DNA from: Apostichopus japonicus
Taxonomy: Eukaryota; Echinodermata; Holothuroidea; Aspidochirotida; Stichopodidae
Assembly (NCBI RefSeq): GCF_037975245.1
Contig: NC_092580.1
Span: 6,610,501-6,674,500 of the forward strand
DNA: 64,000 nucleotides
Direction of reading: 5' to 3'
Positions 39,986 through 52,430 of the stretch are shown in pieces. Position 1 is the stretch's first letter. Each line of letters opens with the position of its first letter. Under the pieces are notes generated by a model, which was not told the DNA's origin, searched no databases, and saw only the letters and a program-made list of their open reading frames with translations. Position numbers and translations under genes: made by a program.

Positions 39986-40854
39986 TTTACCAATCTTATG
40001 AAGAGCAAGAAATGCAGCCGGCAGTTATCATTTACATGACACTCCATGTTCAGTTTCTTGTCAAATATGAGTCCTAAGTTACGAACAATGTGAAACAGGT
40101 GCAATCGTGGCATGTGCAACTCTAACAAGTGGGATAGGAGTGACAGATCTCATATATATGATTGTACGTACTTACACTCTATACACAAGAGATGTACAGA
40201 CATGATAATAATCATGAGTGACAACATGCTAATCCCGGTCACAGGCCACAGAAACGACTACGAAGAGTCATTTACCTCATGCAGCATGTGTTGGATGAAG
40301 TTTTAGCCACCGCCAAATATGAATTGGATAAATAATCTCACGCATTATTTTCTATTTACAGCCACAGAAAATAAACTATGCCACCAAATATTGGAGGGGA
40401 TATTAGATACTATATCCCCCCCACCTAAAATATTGGGGGTGCAAGTCCCCTCCATGATCACCGCCCATGATCGGCATGGTATCCTACTGGAAACATGTTG
40501 ATGATGTTGTCCATATCAACGTAGCTACGAGAAATGTTAGATAAATTATATAAGTCAGAAGTCAATTCTGTATTGTTTGAATTGATATTGTCTCTCAGAG
40601 TTGGGGTAGTTGTAGTTGAGTATTCACAATATTACTATGGGGAGAAGAATCAAGCTAGAGATATTCCACAAGACAAATATGTCACTAATTTCACTGGACC
40701 AGTCACAAGACATTTACAAGAAATGAAAAGAAGGCAAAGAGAAATAAATAAGGGTATGGTACAGTTTAAAAACAAATGTCAGTGAGATACAATAAGAAAC
40801 AAACGGTGCTTACAAGAAACCTGTTGACATCGGCGATGAGTCACCATTTGTTAT

Positions 40855-42745
40855 TCTGCTGATAAATACGGAATGCCAAATGTATCAAAAATGTCCAAAA
40901 CTATATAAGCATGTCCAAAATAATATAAGCATGTCCAAAAAAATATAAGCATGTCCAAAAAAATATAAGCATGTCCAAATTTATATAAACATATCGAAAC
41001 TAATATAAGTATGTCCAAAAATAATATGATCATGCCCAAAATAATATGAGAGTGTCGAAAAATTATATGAACATGTCGAATGTAACTGCTAACTTCAACT
41101 TTTTAGTGAACATTTTGGCATCTGAATTCACGCCATCTGTTGCAAAATATCCAAAAAAATATAAGCATGTCCAAATTTATATAAACATGTCGAAACCAAT
41201 ATGAGTATGTCCAAAAATAATGAGAGCATGTCCAAAATGATGTAAGAGTGTCGAAAGACTATAAGAGCATGTCCAAAATATAAAAAAGTGTCGAAAAATA
41301 ATACAAAAGTCTAGAGCGTAACTGCTCGATTCAACTTTGTAATGAACAGTCAGGCGTTTGAATTTTACGCCATATGTTCCAAATATCAAACTTTTTATTT
41401 TGGTATGCTGAAAACAAAAACACCATATCCAGCGTAACTTAAGACGATATACAGTTCATCCATTACCGTATTAGTGTGTGTGTTAATATTTTAATGATAT
41501 TTCGATCAAGAACGATTTTATTTTCGAGGAAATATTAGTTGAGTTGTTTCGTAGCGCGAGTAATCAACCTGGCCCCAAGGTGCTGTAACTATCAGTGAGT
41601 TTAATACGAAGAACCACTGTGTCCAACATTCCACGCGGTTTAATCAATAATATGTAGTTGGCGAGTTCTTCCCACGTTTCCATCTTGAAATTTAGTTAAA
41701 AGGTGAGAGTGAAGATTAAACGTTGAATACCCCTAACCTAGGCTTATTTTTTTTTTAATTCTGGGCTAGTGTCCGACTTCGCCTGGTAACCGTAATTAAG
41801 TGTCACAATTTTCCGTTAAAAAAGTAACACAGTATAGTAGTTCATTTTCACTGTCAACGTACGCATGTGTGATAACTACTGTACGTTGTTAGCGCTTGTG
41901 CATGTTGTACGTACTTTCGCACGTGAACTTCTTTGCCTTCGCAACAATATATGAATAATCTCAGCACCTCTAGGCAGGGCGAAACCACTCACATTACGTA
42001 GGGATGTAAAAAGGAAAAATGTTAGGTGATGGTCTTGTTTTTACATATTTTGAATTATTTGCATCACAAAAACAGAAGAATGTTTCAATAATATATTGTC
42101 ATAATGATAACCATTGTGTCAGTTGATACAAAATACCTCTAAAGAAGGTATTGTAAGCTAATTTTTTTCGACATACCAATATAAAAGTTCGATATTTGAA
42201 ACATTTGGCGTGACTTCAAACGCCAAAATGTTCATAACAAAGTTGAAGTTAGCAGTTACACTCGAGACTTCTATATTATTATTCGACACTCTCATATAAT
42301 TTTGGGCGTGCTCATATTATATTTTGACATACTTATATGTGTTTGGACATGCTCTTATTATTTTTGGACATACTCATATTAGTTTCGACATGTTCATATA
42401 AATTTGGACATGCTCATATAAGTTTGGACATGCTTATACTTTATTGGATATTTTGCAACATATGGCGTAACTTAAAACGCCAAAATGTTCAAAACAAAAT
42501 TGAATTAGGCAGTTACATTTGTCCCTCTTGTATTATTTTTCGACATTCTTTTAATATGTTGGACATGCTCATATAGTCTTTCGACACTCTCATATTATTT
42601 TGGACATGCTCTTATTATTTTTGGACATACTCATATTAGTTTCGACATGTTTATATAAATTTGGACATGCTTATATTATTTTGGACATGCTTATATTGCT
42701 TTGGACATTTTTGAAACGTATGGCATGCCGTAGATAAATGTGTCA
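40855..42745. mobile_element. Foldback element with tandemly repeated inverted arms (TU/FB-like)
   Basis: The left arm (about 40855-41400) is built of short repeats of about 19-21 bp, AAGCATGTCCAAAATAATAT. The right arm (about 42150-42745) is the same family in reverse complement, ATATTATTTTGGACATGCTT. The outer ends also pair: GATAAATACGGAATGCCAAA on the left, and the complement of GGCATGCCGTAGATAAAT on the right. Each arm contains a second inverted block with GTAACTGCTAACTTCAACTTT. The centre (41400-42150) is single-copy-looking, without an open frame. This is the architecture of foldback transposons such as sea urchin TU elements. Confidence 0.85.
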
Positions 42746-43224
42746 GTTATCAAATGAAACAGTTGACAGCAAATAAATGAAACTTTATCCTTCTTGGTTT
42801 ATAGTCGACTCATGTTTTTAGGACCCCAGATGTGCCTTGTAACTGCTTGACCTGCTTGAGACACAACACAAGTATTTTTCTATTTGAACTCCATGAGTTG
42901 ACAACTTTCTTTTCCTTTTGTTTGCTTTAGTGCGCAGATCAATATTTTGTTTTGTTAGATCCTCCTTTATGACGAACTTGGTAAATTTGAGCTTCAGTCT
43001 TGCTTTGATGAGGGCGGACCTGTGTACTAGAATTTCACAATTTAAAGAAGACCGGGGTGGGTAGAATAGTTTGTGCTGTTGGAATGCCTATGCGATGATA
43101 TCTGTCAATGTCCTCCTTGGTAATGGGGACGTTATTTAAGGGGATTTTGCACTATGTCAATAACGATATCATCTTTCACACAGACATTGTTTCCAATTTG
43201 CATAATAACCTTTGCTCAGTTCGT

Positions 43225-43268
43225 AGGAAAGTATTTACAATAAAAATGATAATAATAATAATAATCAG
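43225..43268. repeat. AAT microsatellite, possible LINE tail
   Basis: ATGATAATAATAATAATAATC at 43246-43266. It may be the tail of a decayed LINE but no coding part is recognisable nearby. Confidence 0.4.
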
Positions 43269-43949
43269 CAGTTATTTTTATGACGCAACCACAAACGTGG
43301 GATGAACCCGCAAGGGCTTTTAGATTACAAGTTACACATCGTATGGATTCCTATTCAACATTTTAACTCAAATTTGAAATCATCTTCAATTTAGGAAGTC
43401 ATTTCAGATGGGAAAACCGTAGATTGCTCTTGGATGAAAAACCCACCTTACTATGATCCGGCTGGGTATCTATTCCAGAACTTTCTGATTACTAAGCCTC
43501 ATTGCTTTAAATGCCACCGCCTTTATGGACTCTGCCACAGCACCGGTATAAATTACTTCAAGTCATAAAACTGATGTATACATTCTTATCATTCATCTGT
43601 GATTGTTCTATGCTGTACAATATACCCTTTAATTGATCATCCACTATCCACAAGTTATTTACTTGATGATATGTGAGTTGGATTTGACGATATGTGAGTT
43701 GGATTTGAAATAATGAAGCATAAAGTGGGAAATTTTGAAATATTCCATATAGGTTTTCTTTCTGACATTTTCTACATTTCAATCGGAAAATTATCTGGGT
43801 GACAACAATTTCTGGAGCATTAACTTTCATCTGATGAAAAAAATTCTAGGAGGTTTTTTATTTTTCTTAAATTCTTAAATTCTTAAATTATTTTTCTTAA
43901 ATTTCTTAAATTCTTAAATAGATCAACTTGCAGTCCTCTTTGAACAATG

Positions 43950-44530
43950 ATCAGTAGTCTATTCAGACACCAAAATCGGCCATTCTATGAATTAAAGTAA
44001 ACATATTTTAAAATTGTTCTATTTCAGCCCAAAAGCTACCATAGGTTTTATACTGCAAGTACTAAACTCTTCATTACTCTAGATTGATCAAGTCTGCTGG
44101 AACAATGCTCTGTAACCTTATTAAGACTGCTGATTAGGATCAAATATTACTCCAGGGGGTGCATCAAGTCTGTGATTTCAATGGGTAAAAAACAATTCTT
44201 GTCAATAAGCTGCGATGCAGTCATTACTGACTGCGAAAGTGGGCTCAATCTCGGTTGCAAAGGGGAGGGGGAAACTTTAAACGTAAGTGGGATAGGTGAC
44301 TTTTATATGAGGGAACAAACCTCAAATGGACTCTAAGGGTCTTCTATACTGCAGCTCTCAGTACTTGTTTTCAACAGTTTTTGTTTTTAAATTCCTTTGT
44401 AGATTTCTTAATTTCAAAACAAACAAGGTTACTCTTAGAATGGAAAGGGTACCTTTACATTATAAATATGGATAAAAGGTAAACATTTCACTAAGAAAAT
44501 GGTGTACTTCTAATTCAGGAAAATATGCAC
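43950..44530. repeat. Dispersed repeat block (copy 2 of 2)
   Basis: Second copy of the block at 35480-36060, same orientation, with several indels. It is followed by a C/T-rich run at 44560-44600. Confidence 0.7.
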
Positions 44531-44609
44531 TTGTGATGTTTTTCACATGCCTGGGTAATGTACCCCCCCCCCCTCTCTCCTCCCTCATTCTCTCCTCCCT
44601 CATAGCGCC

Positions 44610-44815
44610 CATCAAAAAATGTTATATATGTTATATATAAAATACATGTTATATATGTTAATGTGTTTAAATGTTATATTATATATGTTATGTTATGTTA
44701 TATATATATGTTATATTTATATATAACATATATATATATTTAACATGTTAACATAACATGTAACATATATATATATATACAAAATATGTTATATATTACT
44801 TTATATATTTGATGA
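44610..44815. repeat. ATGTTATAT-rich quasi-palindrome
   Basis: Repeats of ATGTTATAT on the left side turn into their complement (ATATAACAT) on the right, around a centre near 44720. This gives a long potential hairpin made only of A/T and scattered G/C. Confidence 0.75.
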
Positions 44816-46865
44816 GTGATAGGGTTCGCAACCCGCGAACATGTCACAATTTATGTCTCTCAAAATTATACGAGATTTATCCGACTATAACTAAACCTAC
44901 TCGGGTAAGTCCATCTTCTGCCACCATAATTGACAACATCTTAACCAATGTTGATTCTCTAATGACATCTGGAATACTTATTACAGATATTAGTGACCAT
45001 TTTCCTATATTTCTTCATGCCTCTGTGAATCAGAGTACAGTCAGTTATAACCCACTGCAAGTCGGTAACTATAGCAATTAGAACATTAATAAGCTTATTT
45101 CTGAAATTAAAAGTAAAACATGGGATGAAGTGCTTACTAAGCCTGACGCTAACACTTCTTAATAATGCTTTCTTTGATTCATTTAATTCAACGAACAATA
45201 CCTGTTTTCCATTGCATAACATCAGTAAAACAAAAAGGAGGAAAAAGAAACACCCTTGGATAACTAATAAAATCTTATAATCCATTAAGAGAAAAACTCA
45301 GCTCTATAAACGCTACCTAAAGAACAATACTAATGACAGTAGGTCAACCTATACTATATACCGGAACAAACTTACAACAAACCAGATTATTCGTTTGTCA
45401 AAGAAATTATACTATTGTAATAGGATTAAAAATAGCAGAAATAATATTGGCCAAACATGGACAACTGTTAAGAAAATTCTCAGACAAAATAAGCATTCCA
45501 CTTATCCCACTGCCTTTAATGAAAACAATCAACTAGTTAGTGATGATAAGGAAGTAGCAAATCATATTAATAATGCTTTTCTCAACTTGGGCATGGAACT
45601 TGCCAGCAAGACTAAAAGTAAGAACACTGCTGAAAAACTCATTCACATGAATGACAGCATAAACAGCAATTTTCTTTTCAGTTATCCTGTTACTGAAGCT
45701 GAGTTCATTAAAATAGCAAGCTCCAACTTAAAATCAAGTAAGGCAGCAGGTTACGATGGTTTTAAGCCAGATATTATCAAACATGTTATTCATTTCATTG
45801 CCAAACCCATGACTCACATCTGTAATATCTCTTTTAATACTGGCATATTTCCTGACAAAGTCAAAGTAAGTTCACTCCAAAGCACTGTCTCTTGTGAACT
45901 GGATAAGTTCTGTGATTGGTTCGCAGCAAAAAATTAAGTATTAATATTGATATAACTAAGTATATTGTTTTTAGTAGTAAAAGAGCATTTCGTTGGGATA
46001 AGGATATTACAATAGACGGTAAAATAATTAAATGTGTAACTGAAACTAAGTTTCTTAGTATTAATATTGATAGCAAACTTTCTTGGAGAATAACCATATT
46101 TCGTCAGTCTGTAACACTGTAGCTAAATACTGGTGTATTATATAAACTGAAATATTTCCTCCCACAGCATGTCCTTAGAATGCTTTATCAAATATTAGTT
46201 CTGCCACACCTATCCTACTGTACAACTATTTGGTCTGGTACATACAATGTTAACATTGACTGCCTAAATATTGTCCAAAAGAGGGCTATACGTCACATTG
46301 CTAATGCCCCACCACTTGAACATACTAGTGGAATATTCAAGTTCCTAAATTTATTAAAACTCGGTGATATTATAACAGTCAATGTTGCTACCTTTGCTTA
46401 CAAAACATGGAATGGATTACTGCCAGTCACTTTTAATGACTTCATATGTAGTAACAGAGTCTTACATAACCATCACACAAGACAAGCCGACAACGCTCAT
46501 TGCATAGGGAAATTCAGTTTTGTGATAGAGCAATACAAATTTGGAATGATCTATCAAAAAAATTGAAGTCTAAACTTCAAAACCCACATTCACCAGATAT
46601 ATGAAAAAGGAATTTCTTAACTCCTACTAGTATGATATAATCTATTCACGTTTCCATCTCAGCATAATTAGGATGTTATTACTGTATATTTAATCATTAT
46701 GTATTTATACTGTATTATATATATTTGTATATTTTTCTTTTCCATTTCTCCCTGGGAGACTCCTACCTTGCTAAGTCTTTTAAGACTTCATAGGAGACTT
46801 CCTTTCCCATTGTACACAATTGGCGATAAAACAAATAAATAAATGGATGAATTTGTGAGAAAACT
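44815..46865 (+). mobile_element. CR1/Jockey-like LINE with internal deletion of the RT core
   Basis: Plus strand, in order: endonuclease end (RVSPSSATIIDNILTN, ITDISDHFPIFL); linker (YCNRIKNSRNNIGQTWTTVK); RT start (SSKAAGYDGFKPDIIKHV, NTGIFPDKVKV). The sequence then jumps to SSLQSTVSCELDKFCDWF, which in intact elements lies after the YxDD motif, so the catalytic centre is deleted at about 45866. The C-terminal part continues with frameshifts (NIDITKYIVFSSKR; LPHLSYCTTIWSG; LLKLGDI). The 3' end has CTCCCTGGGAGACTC near 46750 and an AAATAAATAAATGG tail at 46832-46846. Confidence 0.88.
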
Positions 46866-48100
46866 TCTTTAAATCCTTAGGATATAAAAGAGAAAAGACA
46901 AACTTACCTCAGTTGTGAAGTTTGTTTATGTCGTCACTCACACAGTCCTGGTAATCATCCAAATTTCTGTGATAAGATGTCTATTTGCAGGATGCTGCTT
47001 GTACCAAGGAGTTGAAACAGAAACTAATATCTTATATCAATACAGAACATTTATAGTGATAAAAACTGTTGCTATATTAATGTCCTGTCAAGGAAGTAGC
47101 GAATAGGTCTTTACTCGTGTGGTCTGTGCGTTGGTGTGTGAGTACTTTCACTGCAATTACTCCATGAAAATGCTTATCCAGAGATGCTTTTGAGACCTGT
47201 TATTCACACTTATGTTTGCAAATATATTGTTGCAATTTTCAAACTAACTTATAAGCTCTACTGTATGTAAAATACTTCCTTATAAGCCTCATCAAATACA
47301 TATTCAGGTACAGACAAACACTAACACATTTCTTAAATTGTTACATTGTTGATTTGGTGGGTACAATAAGAGAACCTTCATATTTCCTCCCTCACTGTTA
47401 TAAGGATGGTAAGATCTGTGTCACTGATTTATTAAGTCTGAATCACACATTACTCCGCTACTAAACTCAAAGATCTTCATGGACCAATGGTGTCGGAATA
47501 ATGGTCAGAGATTGAAAGTAGAGTATGGGTTTTGGAATATTCTCCCAGACAAATTTTTCAAATCAGAGTAAAAAAGACTTGTAAATGGCATGTCAATAAC
47601 AGCAGTAGAACATGTAACTAAATATAATATCACAATAGAAGCAACAGTCAGTGATACCCACAGGGTAACTAAAGCTGCAGTAAGGATCCCCATTTGATCA
47701 AAAAATTTCAATAAGTTTAAGGAAGGAAATGTCCTTCACGAAAACATTATATTGAGTGTTATTAAGTAAACCAACCAACATTTGGGTTTTAAAGAGCTAT
47801 TCATCCAAGTGACAAGTAGCAGGAATTGTAACTTTTAATAAGAAAGTGTCGGCTTGGAAGTGAAAGTCAATTCGATTTTCTGATTTCTGCTGGTTAAGCA
47901 AAAGTTTTGGAAAATGCAATTTTTAATCCGTGTCCATTTTAATCCAATTCCATCGTAACTTCAAAGGAATTACTTTGACTTATCTAAGACTGCAGGTCGA
48001 TCCCTAGAACACATCAAGTTTGGAGGGAATAAAGACTGTTGTTGCTAGGCAACATGGTGCAGTGTTATTTCATGTTTCAAGGACAATGTACTAACAATGC
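46866..48100. other. Intergenic stretch without recognised gene
   Basis: Open frames at 46915-47106 (+) and 47711-47505 (-) encode hydrophobic peptides with no family motif or splice context. I make no functional call. Confidence 0.35.
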
Positions 48101-48103
48101 ACT

Positions 48104-48747
48104 CAGGGGCGTAGCGAGCGGGGGGGTGTGGGGGGGGTGTCACACCCCCCAATAATTTGGTCGCTGTCGGCAAATTTTGGGTCTGTCGGCAAAAGGAGAA
48201 AAGGTGAAGAGAGCGGAAGGGGAAGAAAGAAGGAAAGCTGAATAGAGAAAAGGAGAACGGGAGCTTCTTCCGTGCCAAATTTGACTAAATTTGACTTATC
48301 CGCAGTAAACAGATTGCATCTAAGGACGTTTCAAAACTAAAAATTTTCCAAAGGGGAGGGGTAGACCCACTACCCTTAGACCCGTCCCCCATTTCAGTCA
48401 CCACTTCCAGATCCGTTGGCAAATCAAATTTGACTTAAAATATGCACCAGATTGCATCTAAGGACGTTTCAAAACTAAAAATTTTCCAAAGGGGAGGGGG
48501 ACACCCCCTCCCCTTAGACCCCTCCCCCATTTCAGTCACCACTTCCAGATCCGTCAGCAAATCAAATTTGAATTAAAATATGCACCAGATTGCATCTAAG
48601 GACGTTTCAAAACTAAAAAATTGCCAAAGGGGAGGGGGACACCCTTTCCCCTTAGACTCCTCCCCCATTTCAGTCACCACTTCCAGATCCGTCGGCAAAT
48701 CAAATTCTCCACACCCCCCCAACAAAAACCCCTTCGCTACAGCCCTG
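48104..48747. mobile_element. hAT MITE with perfect 8-bp target duplication and internal 138-bp repeats
   Basis: 644 bp from CAGGGGCGTAGCGAG to TTCGCTACAGCCCTG, flanked by AATGCACT on both sides (48096-48103 and 48748-48755). Inside, a unit of about 138 bp starting AGATTGCATCTAAGGACG is repeated about three times (48311, 48449, 48588). The TTGCATCTAAGG block also appears in the repeats at 7.9 and 59.2 kb. Confidence 0.92.
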
Positions 48748-49000
48748 AATGCACTACATCATATAACTGAAATTCATTGCACTTTTCCAGTCATCTTCTA
48801 TTGACACATGGATATTCAATGCTTTGAACTTTGAACCAATGTTGTATCTATAGGGCAGCTATAGAGTCCCTTCCCAATCTCATACTACCTTTTTATTCTG
48901 ACAAAAAAAAGGAATTTTCTTTTGGCTGCCTTTTATTTTGGATCAGTCACGTCAATCAGACGGTCTACAAGTCTATAACCTGAAAGTTAAAATGTTGGCC

Positions 49001-49266
49001 GTGGCTATTCTTACGACTAGTTGTAACAATTATTTATAAACTATTCTTACGACATCGGCAAATTCATGCGAATTCAAAGTAAATAAAGCAACTGCGCATG
49101 TAGTAGGGGTAACCCTAACTCTAACCTTCAATCCAACCCTAACCCTAACCCTTACCGGAAATTATTGTTACTACTGGTCGTAAAAATAGTACTCCTAGTT
49201 GTAAAAATAGCAACTGCGCATGCGCAAAAGGGAATTATTGTTACGACTAGTCGTAAGAATAGCCAC
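49001..49266. mobile_element. Small inverted-repeat element containing telomere-like repeats
   Basis: Ends GTGGCTATTCTTACGACTAG and its complement CTAGTCGTAAGAATAGCCAC pair over about 30 bp. Inside are a second GCAACTGCGCATG pair and a run of CCCTAA-type repeats (49109-49161), the vertebrate/echinoderm telomere motif in degenerate form. Confidence 0.75.
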
Positions 49267-49977
49267 TTTGTAAAATGTTTGTAAGACTAGAATAAAAAAT
49301 AAAATAATAAAATAGATTTTTTAAAAACTATATTAGGCCTAGGCCTACTGTACTCATTAGAAAGCAGATTGTTTTCAGTAAATATATATCCTCAGGAATA
49401 ATGCCCACAATGTCTCTTCAAATTTTTTGTCTTGCCTTATTTTAGATTATCAGCACAATAAAATGTGTGGTTAGCCAATAGCATGAAGCCTATGTTGTTC
49501 CCGACGATGACCCTTTGCAAAACTGTTGTAGCCTAGCCTATTGGTTTTTCCATTGGTAGGCTTAACGTTAGGCCTAGTTGAACAACTTATTAAAAACCAT
49601 GAACCTCTTCCAAGGTAACTGAATGTGAAGAATGACAATTCAACGCTTCGACCGTTCAAGGAATTAGGCTATTCCTTGGTCTGGAGACCTTGTTTAAGTT
49701 CTGGTCTCAGTTACAACTGTATAACAAATGACTGCGGTATCAAAATTAACGGATCAACACCAGATCGTACCCGGCCGACTCGATCCAAATTAAACTCCCA
49801 AGCGTTCCGATCATGTGATTTTTTGAATAGAAAGTAGCCCAGGCTATCACTGGTATCAGGCTAAACCATGGAGCTATAAACGTAGGCCTAAATCAAATAG
49901 TATATTTACTAGGCCCTATATTGTAACTCAAGAACTAACTAAGCACTAGCCCAAGACAAACAATTTACAAAACTAAC

Positions 49978-50280
49978 CTGAAACCAGTTCGAAGCCCTAG
50001 TGGCAAACGACGAACAAAATCGTTGTGAACAATATTTTTTAGCCGTAATTAATCTCTTTTTGCGAGCATGTTTACAAATTATCACGTAAAACCTTCGTTG
50101 CTTGTTAGGTCTACACCACTGATCTACACACGACGTACTGAACTTTTTGACCTTTGACTATGGCACGCCGTTTGCACTTCTTTAATATGTTGTCGTCGCA
50201 AAAACAAATAGTTTTGGTGTCGCGGAAACATGTTACCCGGTCGATGTCACTCAGGCTGCCGTTGCGTTAACTTAGGGTGT
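49978..50280 (-). promoter_or_regulatory. Candidate 5' UTR exon and promoter region of plexin B
   Basis: Gene B needs a non-coding first exon, because its first coding exon begins with an acceptor at 34932. At 49971-49977 the minus strand has a good donor, TTTCAG|GTTAGTTTT. Upstream of it (50000-50280) the sequence is richer in CpG than its surroundings and has no repeat signature. Assignment to plexin B is an inference. Transcript evidence would decide. Confidence 0.25.
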
Positions 50281-50504
50281 AGCATACTATGTTATGTAAC
50301 TTAGTTAGTCTGTGCTTTTATCGAGTATATTTTATCACATCAAGAATAATATTATGACTACCCAAGTCGACGCAGAATTAAAAGAAAGGATGATTAGCAC
50401 ATCAGATTGGTGTTAGCCTAATGACAGTTGACAGAGCTATTTCAAGAAATAATCTGAGGACAAAACTGGATAACAAAATAAAATTGCACAATGGATGATT
50501 CAGC

Positions 50505-50665
50505 AACGGCAGTCAAAGTTTTTGCTACGACAACCTTAGTTACCGCTACGGTAATCTTAGTGTCCCTTGCGGCAAACTAATTGTCTGCTACAGCAACCTA
50601 TGATTCCGCAACAGCAACTTACATTGCTGCAACGGCAACATAAGTTTCTGCAACAACATAAATGG
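50505..50665. repeat. Degenerate ~30-bp repeat of GCAACGGCAAC type
   Basis: Five to six irregular units of the form TTTGCTACGACAACCTTAGT, TACCGCTACGGTAATCTTAG, TCTGCTACAGCAACCTATGA and TTGCTGCAACGGCAACATAA. No coding frame. Confidence 0.6.
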
Positions 50666-51036
50666 CATGCCTTGTTTGACAATGACACATAGTAAACAAA
50701 GAACTTGAGTTTTGCGTACATTATGTTATTAAAGACAAAAAGTCACCACTTTGTTGTTTAAGTACAATCAAACAGAATGGAGGTTAGAGAAACCATCACG
50801 AATCATGCTCTTTCATTGGTTGTCGACACTGCACCAGTTATTGTATTTGCTACAAACTGCTTTTTTCACTGACGATTTTCCATCTTCTTTTTTAAAAACT
50901 TTCTTTTTTTTTCAAATTGGGGTGTAGAAAAGGAATCAATTGTTTTACGCTGCTTGTTGTTGGCACAAAAACCGCCTCAACCATGAATTTTAGACAATAA
51001 CAGAAGATTTATACATATATCAAACAATCTAGACAA

Positions 51037-51037
<1 letters not shown>

Positions 51038-51095
<58 letters not shown>

Positions 51096-51110
51096 TGTAT
51101 ATGTATTTAT
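51038..51110. repeat. (AT)n microsatellite
   Basis: Pure AT dinucleotide run at about 51041-51090 followed by imperfect ACATATATGTATATG. Related shorter runs are at 51527-51541. Confidence 0.95.
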
Positions 51111-52430
51111 ATACATTTGAAACATGAAAACTTCCAGCCTCCTACTAGATTTGAGCTCGGGACTCCTGCTTTATATGTTGACACCCTCACCAACCCCTGT
51201 GGACACTGATGGTTTGTCCAGAGGTTTGAAACCAGTAAGGAAAGTAGTTCATCCACTCTAGGCTTTTGTCACTGTATCAAACAATATGCTAGTTCTGTTT
51301 TGGTGACATAATTTATTTTACTCCAGAGATCAATCAATGATGCGAACCAACTTGAATTCATTAGTGAATCCTTAGTCCAGATCTCAAATGAGATACTTTA
51401 CACATACTCTGTTTAAGGAAATGTGAATAGGTTAAACAATCAAGGCAAAATGTCTCTATATAGATTTGAAACGGTAATGATTTGAAAATCCAAAACAGTG
51501 AACAAGCTTCCAGCCTCAACCGGAGATATATATATATATATTATCTGAAAATTTTTTTTTTTCAATATTGCAAGTACATAAATATTACTGATGTCATTAT
51601 CACCTAATAATATATCATCTGTTCATTACAGAATAATTGTGAAAGGGAACACAATGCAAAATATGGTTTCTTTCATTTCTGATTATTTTCTGTTTGTTTT
51701 TTGAAAATTAATGTAACTGCTTTTGTTTTAAGAAACACAATAACACAAAACTTTTGACTACAATTACTTGAAAGTATGATAATGCAATTTGTTCCTATGT
51801 CACTGCTTTCATATAGCCTCCAATAGATAAATCAATCTTGTGAATAATAAGTCCCATGGAATGTACATGTCATGCATATCATTTAAGATTCCCAATTAGC
51901 ATTGTGGAATTGATAAGTGAAATAACTGTTACCTTTTGTTAATAAGGAAGCAGGATATGAACAACCACAGGAAAGGTATCCAACCAAATGGTGACACAAG
52001 GTGACTTGTGAAATGAGACAAAACTCTGTGTAATAGTTGCCAGGAAGTATATTCACTTTGAGGAACTGACCTTATGCCAGAACAGACTATAGCAAGGTTA
52101 AGGCCACATCCTCTGTACCACCACCAGGGGAGTTCCCTAACAGACCAAATCATCCACAATAGAATGTAAGGATAGTCACTTAATGCCTAGCTCTTTCTTC
52201 AGCTTGATTCTGCCATACTAGCAATTACCAATAATTGATTGATAAAAGCAGAGCTAAGGTACCTCCTGATGGAATAACATGATCCTACAAAACCTCTTTT
52301 CTTAGCTTTATCTGTTACTATGACACTACTGTAAGACAGCATTCCTTTAATAATAACTTTTGGTAACATTTGAAACATCATTCTTATCTCTAAAGACCTA
52401 ATAATTACATTCTATAAAGTGGAAACTAAA

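Noticed and set aside
40534-40785. Plus-strand open frame with YVTNFTGPVTRHLQEMKRRQ
   Set aside because: It looks protein-like, but I recognise no family and there are no neighbouring exons.
47505-47711. Minus-strand membrane peptide
   Set aside because: Hydrophobic but short, isolated, with no family match and no splice context. Likely chance or element debris.
51120-51240. tRNA-derived SINE on minus strand
   Set aside because: A B-box-like GAGCTCAAATCT is present, but no convincing A box or tail. Too weak to annotate.
51929-52159. Trp-rich minus-strand open frame near a possible donor
   Set aside because: No homology recognised and no partner exons. It could be a real exon, but nothing supports it.
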